Assembly: GCF_900094735.1 (NCBI RefSeq)
Contig: NZ_FMBM01000002.1
Coordinates: forward strand, 1,054,001 to 1,118,000
Origin: Saliniramus fredricksonii
Lineage (GTDB): Bacteria; Pseudomonadota; Alphaproteobacteria; Rhizobiales; Beijerinckiaceae
Direction: 5' to 3'
Length of the DNA: 64,000 nucleotides
Shown piece by piece: positions 36,082 to 43,188 of this stretch. Below the pieces are notes generated by a model that was not told the origin of the DNA, made no database searches, and saw nothing but the letters and a program-made list of their open reading frames with translations. Numbering within the stretch: the stretch's first letter is position 1; every line of letters begins with the position of its first letter. A program made the translations under genes and the position numbers.

Positions 36082-37989
36082 CCCAACTTAAACACCTGAT
36101 TTCCGATAATTATGAATTTTCAATGGGATAGGGGGCGCCTTCGCGCTTTTAGCACCACGGTCGGAGGGTCGTGCGGTCAAGCAGCTTCGGTTTCGGCGAT
36201 GTTCGGCGGCAGCGCCACGCCGACGGCGCGGAATACCGGCCCGACCTGACCGCTTACCGGGGTACGGATGGCAATGCTGCGTCCGTCCTTTTCGATTTTG
36301 CCGCTCTGCAGGCGGTCGAGATCACGCAGGAGCGGGCGCCACTCGGGTTTGATCCCGGCTTCGGTGCAGCGGTCGAACAGCTCCTTGTGCAGCATCAGGG
36401 CGAGGAAGGAGCAGAAGACGTGGCCGCGGATGGCGGCATCGGATGAATGGAAGATCGGACGTGTCGAGAGCGTCGCCTTGGCGACACGAAACAGCGTCTC
36501 GACGGTGAGCAGGTCCCGGTAGCGCAGCATCGCCTGAAGCGGAGAAATCCTCGCGTTGGTGCGCAGGACGAAGATCCCGTCATAGCGGGCTTCCTCGGCG
36601 ATCTTGCCGGCATCGATCTCGAAGGCATCACGCGTCGTGGTGTTGAGATAACGCCTGTAGGCGGAGTTGCCGACGAGGGCCTTGTCGCCCTTCTTCAACT
36701 GCGTATCGAGGGCAGCGATGATGGCCTGGCGGTCCTCGCGGTCCTTCTCGGCCTGCGCCTCGTTGCGGCAGACGATGTAGCGGACCCCGTCGACGACGAC
36801 CTCCTTGGCGAAGAGCTGCGTCTCGCCCTGGCTGCGCTCGACGAGGAGCGGCGTGAGGGGTTGCGGATCGTCGAGAACCCGGCGCATGCGTGCGTCGGTG
36901 CGCTCGCGCACACCCAACACATATTCCAGACCCTGTTCCTCTAGCGCCGTGATCGTGGCCTGCGAGATCATGCCCCGATCCGCCACGATGCAGGCTCGGG
37001 TGATACCGAAACGGCTGCGCAGCCGCTGCACGATCGGCAGCAGGATGGCGACATCGGCGGTGTTACCTGGCATCATCTCGGTGCAGACCGGGCGGCCATC
37101 GGCATCGACGATGACGGCGAGGATCATCTGGTTGAGATCAGGGCGATGGTCCTTGGAATAGCCCCGTGCCCCCAGCGTCTCGCCGCCTTCGCCGTGGAAG
37201 GACAGGGAGGTCGTGTCCATGAAGACGATGGAGAGATCGGTAAACAGGTCGCGCCGGCGCGCAAACAGCGCCTCCTCGATCACGTCCTTGACGGTACGCG
37301 GCGAAAAGGGCGTCGCATCCTTCTGCTCGTCCTTTGGCAGATCTTCTCCGAGCCAGGCCATGGCCCGATAGAAATGGTGCAGCGACAGATCGTCGGCACC
37401 GGGAATGTCGTAATCCTGCATCCAGGACGCGCAGTCGCGATCCGAGCCGGAGACGAACAGACGGTGCAGCGTCGCGGTGAACACGGCCCGCTCCACCGGG
37501 AATTCGAAGCCGCGTTCCCCAAGCTGATCAGCGATCACCTGATCGATGCCGAGTTGCTGCCACAGGCGCCCGAAGAGCAGCGGCCCGCCGATGCGACGAG
37601 CTTCGTATCGCGCCACATCACCGTTGTTGATGGCATCCAGGACCATGGCCCGTTCCGTGAACCGTCCGACCGAGGCGGCCAGGCGATCGAGATCCTTGCT
37701 GGCGAGAACCGTTTCCTTGCGTCCGAGATTGCGGATGATGCGCTGCTTCGTGCGGCCACCCTCGCGGACATTCTCCACAAGGTAGATGTAGGTGTAGCCA
37801 TTGATGGTCTTCTCGCGCACGAACATGCCGAATTAGCATCTCAGAAACCTCCATTCGTCAAGCAATGAAACGCCTATTCTTACATTATTTAGCACCACAC
37901 AAACTGACGCCCACCGACCCCACCTCAATAACATCAATGGCTTACGGAAAAATGTTCCCGCTTCGTCCAATTCAACTGTTCAACTTGGG
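36082..37989 (-). mobile_element. IS1634-type insertion sequence
   Basis: A 1908-bp element bounded by imperfect inverted repeats: the left end reads CCCAACTTAAACACCTGATT and the right end, on the other strand, CCCAAGTTGAACAGTTGAAT (about 15 of 20 positions agree). It is flanked by a 5-bp target duplication CATGG (36077-36081 and 37990-37994). Deleting it with one CATGG recreates exactly the sequence present at the start of the giant gene (43198-43215). The transposase is intact, so recent activity is possible. Confidence 0.9.
36177..37826 (-). CDS. IS1634 family transposase
   Basis: A 549-residue DDE transposase of the IS4/IS1634 superfamily. The N-terminus (MFVREKTINGYTYIYLVENVREGGRTKQRIIRNLGRKE) is typical of IS1634 members. 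Catalytic acidic residues are visible in FMDTTSLSFHGEGG (first Asp), IVADRGMISQATI (second Asp) and, in the C-terminal region, the YREK-like RYDGIFVLRTNARISPLQAMLRYRDLLTVETLFRVAKATLSTRPIFH segment with its Glu. The frame is full length and undamaged. Confidence 0.93.
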   Translation of the reverse strand: MFVREKTINGYTYIYLVENVREGGRTKQRIIRNLGRKETVLASKDLDRLAASVGRFTERAMVLDAINNGDVARYEARRIGGPLLFGRLWQQLGIDQVIADQLGERGFEFPVERAVFTATLHRLFVSGSDRDCASWMQDYDIPGADDLSLHHFYRAMAWLGEDLPKDEQKDATPFSPRTVKDVIEEALFARRRDLFTDLSIVFMDTTSLSFHGEGGETLGARGYSKDHRPDLNQMILAVIVDADGRPVCTEMMPGNTADVAILLPIVQRLRSRFGITRACIVADRGMISQATITALEEQGLEYVLGVRERTDARMRRVLDDPQPLTPLLVERSQGETQLFAKEVVVDGVRYIVCRNEAQAEKDREDRQAIIAALDTQLKKGDKALVGNSAYRRYLNTTTRDAFEIDAGKIAEEARYDGIFVLRTNARISPLQAMLRYRDLLTVETLFRVAKATLSTRPIFHSSDAAIRGHVFCSFLALMLHKELFDRCTEAGIKPEWRPLLRDLDRLQSGKIEKDGRSIAIRTPVSGQVGPVFRAVGVALPPNIAETEAA

Positions 37990-38204
37990 CATGGCTGATG
38001 TCGATGCCATGACTGCGATCCTGGATAGTGGTGACCGTGCGGGTGCTTATCTCTACTATTACAATATCATCAGGGACGTCGACCGTGATGCGGCTGATCA
38101 GATCCTGATGCAGATGCAGATCACGACCTATAGCGGCTTCTTTGGTGGTGGTTTTCCTATTTGAAATTCGTCAGTTGCGACGGGTGAGGGACAGGTGAAT
38201 TGGA

Positions 38205-38948
38205 ATGATGGTAAAAAGAGATCAGAAAATTAGAGGTGCAGCTGGCTTGCTGTTTCATGCGCTTGTAGCCTTCGCCGTTCTCGCGATTGCGCCGGCCAAT
38301 GCCGACACGGTGCCTGGCTTTGTAGCTGGTGACAATCGGCACCTTTCCTTCGATCCATCTCCGGTTACAGTTCTTTTTCGCTATAGTGATGGCGTGCGTG
38401 AACTGCGCATCCCGCGACAATACATCGTTATCGCATCCGGCGATTTCTCCAGCCGCGACGGCCCGATTCCTGATCAGATCGACACCCATGCTGTCACTTT
38501 GGCAATAGCCTATCCCGATGGCGAGGCATGGACTATCGCAACGCGCGATTACATACGCGAACATGGCACCAGTGCTCGTATGGTTGGTGCAGAGATGCGA
38601 TACGAATTCAATAAGGTTGTAGTCAGGCGATCCGGTCCGGTTGACTATCGGACCCGGAGCTATGGATCAGAGCGTGCCGAGCGCGATGCGGAAACAGGTC
38701 TGCTTTCATTCACACAAGGAAAAAGCAATATTCGCTTCATTGGCGATGAGTCCGATTATTTTGGAGATATCGATTGTTCCCAGGCATTAAATCCACGCTG
38801 GCTTTGTGATTACAGAGCACACATCACGCACAACATCGCGATAACAGCGTCATTCGTCGACTTCCGCCTGCATGGTGGCCGTGAATTTGCCAACCAGCGC
38901 ATGCGCTTCATCCGCGAAACTGTCTGCACGTTCACCTCAGAGTGCTGA
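38205..38948 (+). CDS. Island protein E2: diverged exported partner of head2
   Basis: A 247-residue homologue of E1 and E3, with signal peptide LFHALVAFAVLAIAPANA. Shared blocks are [66 protein letters not shown] and FVDFRLHGGREFANQRMRFIRETVCTFTSEC. The stretch from about residue 130 to 190 has almost no similarity to E1/E3 and is richer in A/T. It lies 27 bases before head2, whose first 130 residues are likewise the most diverged among the heads. Start codon ATG 38205 or 38208. Confidence 0.65.
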   Translation: MMVKRDQKIRGAAGLLFHALVAFAVLAIAPANADTVPGFVAGDNRHLSFDPSPVTVLFRYSDGVRELRIPRQYIVIASGDFSSRDGPIPDQIDTHAVTLAIAYPDGEAWTIATRDYIREHGTSARMVGAEMRYEFNKVVVRRSGPVDYRTRSYGSERAERDAETGLLSFTQGKSNIRFIGDESDYFGDIDCSQALNPRWLCDYRAHITHNIAITASFVDFRLHGGREFANQRMRFIRETVCTFTSEC

Positions 38949-38975
38949 TAGCATTTTACTCGAAGGATCCGGAAC

Positions 38976-40130
38976 ATGAGCAACCAGATCATTACTTTGG
39001 CCGACACGGCTGCCATGACCGCTATTCTGGATAGCGGAGACCGAGCTGGTGCTTACCTTTATTACTACAACTTGATCAGAGATGTCGATCGTGCGGCTGC
39101 CGATCAGATTCTCATGCAGATGCAGATCACGACCTATAGTGGTTTCTTCGGTGGTGCCGCGCTGATTGGAAATTCCATTGCGAAAGACAGCAATCCTGAT
39201 CTCTATCCCCCGACGCTTGATATTTTTTCCGAAGAGATTTTGCGTGGTTTGATTTTGACAATTGAGGCGGCAGTTGAAGACCCTGATCATTCCGGCGTCC
39301 TCAGCGCAAGCGAAATTCGTGATGCCGATCGTAGTGTCTGGGAAGCCATGCAAATGGAACAATATTTTCCCGGCAATATCCAGTTTCCCTATTCTGACTC
39401 GGTCTTCTATTCTGAAGGCACGATGACGGCGATGCTGGCGGGGTTGCAGCTGACTTTCGGGTCGCGCGTCGGCAACAGGGCGGAGCATTTCACGGGCAGC
39501 GGCTATGTGGTCGACGATGCCACCGATTACCTTTTGATCCGTAACGCTGACGGCATCATCGTCTATGTCGAAGACAAGCTCGGCCTCGTCGATGATGCGA
39601 CCAACGGCATGCATGAGAACCCGGGTCAGGTGGTCCTCACGGCGGGAATGGATGCGCTTGCGTCCATCGCCCGTATCGCCCTCGCCTTCCCCAAGCTCGC
39701 CCTCGGCGTCAGCGCCGGCCTGCTTTCCGCCTTCATCGGGGCCGTCTCCGTCATCCAGTCGAACGATGCCGCAGCCCAGGCTGCGGGTGTGGGCATCGGC
39801 AAGCTGTTATCCTCGGTGACCGACGAGATCGAATACGATGCCACGGCGGCGGCGCTCTTCAAGAAATATGTCGGCGCAGACGGTGTCTCCGCCGATCCGA
39901 ATGCGACCCTGCCCGAACAGTTCGTCTGGGATGATTTTGGTATCATCCTGCGCTCGCAGGGCAGCTTCATCGCCGATGACGACCCGGACATCATCATCGG
40001 TTTCAATGATTCCGTGAACCATGCCGGAAGCGGCGAGGATATCCTCGTCGGCTTCGGCCAGTCCAGCAATCACGGCGGCGCCGGCAGTGACTGGCTGTTC
40101 GCGAAGGACGCCCCCGCCCTCGCAGCGTGA
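38976..40130 (+). CDS. Head2: free-standing copy of the giant-protein N-terminal domain with grafted tail
   Basis: A 384-residue leaderless protein. Residues 1 to about 130 are roughly three quarters identical to the giant protein, and residues 131-378 are practically identical (39371-40109 matches 43581-44319 at an offset of 4210). Right after the GSDWLFAKD segment the frame switches to APALAA and a stop, the same tail as in the lipases, so the RTX body is absent. A hydrophobic stretch (about residues 215-275, [36 protein letters not shown]) could insert in membranes. GAAGGA precedes ATG 38976. It may be a short secreted version of the head, or a relic of recombination. Confidence 0.65.
   Translation: MSNQIITLADTAAMTAILDSGDRAGAYLYYYNLIRDVDRAAADQILMQMQITTYSGFFGGAALIGNSIAKDSNPDLYPPTLDIFSEEILRGLILTIEAAVEDPDHSGVLSASEIRDADRSVWEAMQMEQYFPGNIQFPYSDSVFYSEGTMTAMLAGLQLTFGSRVGNRAEHFTGSGYVVDDATDYLLIRNADGIIVYVEDKLGLVDDATNGMHENPGQVVLTAGMDALASIARIALAFPKLALGVSAGLLSAFIGAVSVIQSNDAAAQAAGVGIGKLLSSVTDEIEYDATAAALFKKYVGADGVSADPNATLPEQFVWDDFGIILRSQGSFIADDDPDIIIGFNDSVNHAGSGEDILVGFGQSSNHGGAGSDWLFAKDAPALAA
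39371..40109 (+). repeat. Duplicated head 3' block, copy 1
   Basis: About 740 bp nearly identical to 43581-44319 in the giant gene, with an abrupt change to about three-quarters similarity upstream. This sharp boundary suggests recent gene conversion or recombination between head2 and the giant gene. Confidence 0.85.
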
Positions 40131-40274
40131 GTGGTTCTTAACAGATCATTAAAATTCTGGATTGTTTTTTTGGATTGGCGGGGTAAGGTTCGAAGGGTGC
40201 TCCGGGCGGGCATCGCCTGAGGAGAGCGGCGGGATGGTTGTGGTTGCGGGCTTGGCGGATCAGGGGATGGCGCG
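40131..40274 (+). promoter_or_regulatory. Cassette linker 3 with candidate CtrA box
   Basis: Linker between head2 and C2. The first 45 bases are the same as in linkers 2 and 4, with TTAA-CAGATCA-TTAA at 40138-40152 and a T7 run; the remaining part matches linker 1 before C1 (GGCGGGGTAAGGTTCG, GCTCCGGGCGGGCATCG). It is therefore a hybrid of the two linker types and shows where cassettes were joined. Confidence 0.5.
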
Positions 40275-40278
40275 ATGA
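40234..40278 (+). CDS. Possible 14-residue leader peptide before C2
   Basis: MVVVAGLADQGMAR ends in a TGA overlapping the C2 ATG, the counterpart of the frame before C1. GGAGAG lies upstream at 40221-40226. The peptide sequence differs from the C1 leader at about half its positions while its length and overlap are kept. Confidence 0.3.
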   Translation: MVVVAGLADQGMAR

Positions 40279-40973
40279 GCGGGTTCTGGCGTTTTTTCCG
40301 CTATGGGCTGCTTGGCATCGCGATCCTCGTTGCGTTATTGATCGCGATACCGGTCATCTATTTGACCGCCGGCTCGGTTTACCAATCGCGCGTTCACTAC
40401 ACCCACCACTACCGGCTGGTGCTGGAGATCGAGGATCACGGCGAGATCCGTACCGGCTCCAGCGTGATCGGCGTCAGTTTTTCACCGACTCCGCCCTGGA
40501 CCGTCTACAGATTGGGCTCACCCTGGACACGCTTTCATGGCGAGGCCGTGGTGGTGGAACTGTCGACCGGGCAGGTCGTGGTGGCGACGCTGATGCATGG
40601 GCCGAGAGGCAATACGGAACAGATGCAGTCGCTAGCCAGCCGCACCCTGGGCGCAAACGCGCCGGGCAATTTGCGCGATGCACCAAATTGGACGGGAAAG
40701 GGTGAAGTGACCGGTTCCGACATTCCAACAATGCTCTTGTTCAAAAGCCGCGACGAACCATCCGGGGGCCGTTGGGTCGCGCCAGACGAGTTTGAGGAAA
40801 AAATCGGGCCGAACATTCAGTTTCGCCGCATGACGCTGGAAATGACATCCGATCCTGTAACACGCCAGATCGAAGAGAAACTTCCATTCATGGCACGCGA
40901 CTGGGATGAACTTCGCGAAGAAGCCCGATCGAAGGGCGGTGGGGTTCCTCAACGACGGATTTTAACAAGGTGA
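40275..40973 (+). CDS. Island protein C2: membrane-anchored partner of lipase D2
   Basis: A 232-residue paralogue of C1 with the same single membrane helix (LLGIAILVALLIAIPVIYLTAGSVY) and conserved THHYRLVLEIEDHGEIRTGSSVIGVSFSP block. The middle (about residues 75-90 and 105-180) differs from C1 while the ends are shared. The stop TGA (40971-40973) lies 5 bases before the D2 ATG, and AAGG in its last codons serves as the D2 ribosome binding site, so C2 and D2 are coupled. As for C1, an immunity or chaperone role is inferred. Confidence 0.65.
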   Translation: MSGFWRFFRYGLLGIAILVALLIAIPVIYLTAGSVYQSRVHYTHHYRLVLEIEDHGEIRTGSSVIGVSFSPTPPWTVYRLGSPWTRFHGEAVVVELSTGQVVVATLMHGPRGNTEQMQSLASRTLGANAPGNLRDAPNWTGKGEVTGSDIPTMLLFKSRDEPSGGRWVAPDEFEEKIGPNIQFRRMTLEMTSDPVTRQIEEKLPFMARDWDELREEARSKGGGVPQRRILTR

Positions 40974-40978
40974 ATGAG

Positions 40979-42325
40979 ATGAGCAACGTATCCAGCATTG
41001 ATTCCGATGTTTTCAAGGCTCTTCTTGCCCTTGACGCGTACAATAGAGGATATGGCAGGGGCATAGAACTTCTGCCAGGCGCAAACGGAATCGGATTCGC
41101 CGAGTATCTGGATGTAACCAAAGACAATGGCGACGATAACGTAACCAATCCGGAATTCGGCCTGCATGCCGACTCAATCGCCGCCTCATTCTACGCCCGC
41201 GCCTATACTTACAACGGCGAGACCATCATCAGTTATCGCGGGACGGATCAATATTTTTGGAATGATCAAAGCTGGGGTGACATCATCAATGGCTGGACTC
41301 TCGGTGCTGGTGTGACGGCTTCGAGCCAGGGAGAACTCGCGCTGCAATTCTACAATGCTGTCAAACAAGCGGCGGGCGAGAATACCACGATCAGCGTGAC
41401 GGGGCATTCGCTGGGCGGCGGGCTGGCCGGGTTCGTGGCCGGGTTGCACGGCCTGGAGGCGAGAACCTTCGACACCATGACGTATATCAGCAGTGTGCAG
41501 CAATTATATAATTATATCAAACCACCTATTCTCGGTTCCGAATACTGGTACGATCTCGTCTACGGCACCGGGTCTCCGAACGCGCCGGATTTCTCCAATA
41601 TCCAGGGCTATTTCGTCGAAGGCGAAGTTCTGGAGGGTGCGCTGCCTGCCCGCACAGAGAGCGCCTACGATCTCACCTCCATCTCGCATGAATCCGAGCT
41701 CGGCATGAACGCGTTGCACAGCCAGTCATTGCTGACGCTGCTGCTCTATGGCGAGAAGCAGGTTGGCGGGGACAATGCCGACTGGCAGGGGGCGAAGGCT
41801 GAGCTGGTGACGGCCCTGTTCGATGACGCGATCGGCGAGGCTGCCGGGGCCGCGCGCATCGACGGTACGAGCAAGGTTGCAAACGCATACGCCGACATCC
41901 TGCGCACGACGCTGGCTTATTCGATGATCGACGGGGGCATTTATCATTTCGGGGATAGCGGCATCCATGCCTTGTTCGATGATGCCGGCGATCTGGGCGC
42001 CGCGCTGAACACGCCCGGCGTGACCGACAATCTCGCACGCGCGGCGCAGGCGCTGGCGCAGAGCTTCACGCAATATGCCGGCCAGCTCGCCATCGGCAAG
42101 GTGATGGCCGGTCAAGGCAGTCCCGAGCGCGACGGCATCCTCACCCGCGCCGCCGACGGCTCCACGCTCAGCGTCGATTACAGCCAGACCCGCTGGCGCG
42201 ACGGCATGGACGGCACCGACCCCGACCGCATCGTCGGACGCGAGATGCTGATCGACAGCGTGATCGGGGCGGGGGAGAATGCCGAGGCTGCCAATGACGA
42301 GATGGCGCCACCCCTCGCAGCGTGA
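40979..42325 (+). CDS. Island lipase D2 (class 3 lipase-like)
   Basis: A 448-residue alpha/beta hydrolase without signal peptide. The nucleophile Ser144 lies in SVTGHSLGGGLAG, and SYRGTDQYFWNDQSWGDI precedes it. Differences from D1 are concentrated near residues 22-60, 165-200 and 290-300, whereas the rest is nearly identical, including the tail EMAPPLAA. ATG 40979 has AAGG at suitable spacing; a GTG at 40970 is in frame. The short conserved tail, not an RTX domain, may be the export signal. It is likely the intact member of the lipase pair, since D1 has lost its ATG. Confidence 0.8.
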   Translation: MSNVSSIDSDVFKALLALDAYNRGYGRGIELLPGANGIGFAEYLDVTKDNGDDNVTNPEFGLHADSIAASFYARAYTYNGETIISYRGTDQYFWNDQSWGDIINGWTLGAGVTASSQGELALQFYNAVKQAAGENTTISVTGHSLGGGLAGFVAGLHGLEARTFDTMTYISSVQQLYNYIKPPILGSEYWYDLVYGTGSPNAPDFSNIQGYFVEGEVLEGALPARTESAYDLTSISHESELGMNALHSQSLLTLLLYGEKQVGGDNADWQGAKAELVTALFDDAIGEAAGAARIDGTSKVANAYADILRTTLAYSMIDGGIYHFGDSGIHALFDDAGDLGAALNTPGVTDNLARAAQALAQSFTQYAGQLAIGKVMAGQGSPERDGILTRAADGSTLSVDYSQTRWRDGMDGTDPDRIVGREMLIDSVIGAGENAEAANDEMAPPLAA

Positions 42326-42527
42326 GTGGTTCTTAACAGATCATTAAAATTCTGGATTGTTTTTTCGGATCGATGGGGTACGAATTGACGATACCATCAA
42401 GCGTCGAGGAGTGGGGTAGTGGTTGTGCGGCTGAAAGGGTTATTGCCATCGTTCTGGCCGGGTGTGGCGGCGTTGATGCTGATGATGGCGCTCGCGAGCG
42501 CGCCGGCCCGGGGCGATGCAGTGCCGG
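41682..42527 (+). repeat. Long duplicated block, copy 2
   Basis: Second copy of the block at 34550-35395, at an offset of 7132 bases. The few differences include the codons around 41869-41890, where D1 and D2 differ over nine residues. Confidence 0.9.
42326..42418 (+). promoter_or_regulatory. Cassette linker 4 with candidate CtrA box
   Basis: Linker between D2 and E3, the same as linker 2: TTAA-CAGATCA-TTAA at 42333-42347, the T6 run, and the GAGGAG ribosome binding site before GTG 42419. Confidence 0.5.
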
Positions 42528-43174
42528 GCATGGTTGCTGCGCCTGACCGCCATCTCTCTTATGATCCGTCGCCCGTCACAGTGCGGTTCGTTTACGAGGA
42601 CGGTACGCGCGATCTGCTGATTCCGCGCAAGTATATCGTTTTCGCATCCGGCGAATTTTCCAGCCGCGACGGGCCGATCCCGGATCTGATCGAAACAAAA
42701 TCAGTCAAGCTCGTGCTGACCTATCCCGATGGCGAGGCATGGACCGTTGCGATACGTGAATACATGGGCGAACACGGCGTGAGCGCGCACAGGGCTGCCG
42801 ATGAGATGCGTGACAGGATGCATATCGTACAGTTGCGACCGACCAATAACTTCATCGACCTTGGTGTTGCCCGTAACGATTTTCGTATCCGTGACCTTGA
42901 AGGCTCTATCGGCGAATTTGGCCTGAAAGAATTCGAAATAAGCCGTGGAAATCAGCAATTCTTTCTTGGATCTGAAGATGACGAATTTCTTAGAATTGTT
43001 TGTTATAATCCCAAGAATCCGGGATGGTTTTGCAAGTATGATGCCCGATTGACACAAAATATTGTATTTAGTGCTGACTTCGTCGACCTGCGCATTTTCG
43101 GCGGGCGCGAATTCGCCAATAACCGCATGCGCATGATCAAGCGCACCCTGTGCACCTTCACTGAATCCTGCTGA
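42419..43174 (+). CDS. Island protein E3: exported partner of the giant RTX protein
   Basis: A 251-residue protein with the same signal peptide as E1 (36 codons almost identical in DNA) and a mature part with [55 protein letters not shown] and the C-terminal cysteine pairs ([21 protein letters not shown]). The region after the signal peptide (about residues 37-50) differs from E1. It ends 14 bases before the giant gene, in which GGAG of the intervening sequence is the ribosome binding site, so the two are almost certainly cotranscribed. Confidence 0.7.
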   Translation: MVVRLKGLLPSFWPGVAALMLMMALASAPARGDAVPGMVAAPDRHLSYDPSPVTVRFVYEDGTRDLLIPRKYIVFASGEFSSRDGPIPDLIETKSVKLVLTYPDGEAWTVAIREYMGEHGVSAHRAADEMRDRMHIVQLRPTNNFIDLGVARNDFRIRDLEGSIGEFGLKEFEISRGNQQFFLGSEDDEFLRIVCYNPKNPGWFCKYDARLTQNIVFSADFVDLRIFGGREFANNRMRMIKRTLCTFTESC

Positions 43175-43188
43175 CCGGAGATCGAGTC

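Larger units (their letters stand above)
36057..38164 (+). pseudogene. Head1: truncated copy of the giant-protein N-terminus, split by an insertion sequence
   Basis: The frame starts at ATG 36057 (MSNVVLTMA), stops being homologous at 36081 and resumes at 37995. Removing 36082-37989 and one copy of CATGG restores a 64-codon frame whose first 60 residues match the giant protein exactly (to TYSGFFGG), after which it ends in GFPI and a stop. So the copy was already cut short apart from the insertion. In its present state the frame from 36057 stops after 24 residues inside the element. Confidence 0.85.

Noticed and set aside
36148-37898. An 11-bp direct repeat TTTAGCACCAC near both ends of the insertion sequence, first considered as its target duplication
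   Set aside because: The inverted ends and the exact match to the giant-gene start put the borders at 36082 and 37989 with CATGG as duplication; the 11-bp repeats lie inside the element.
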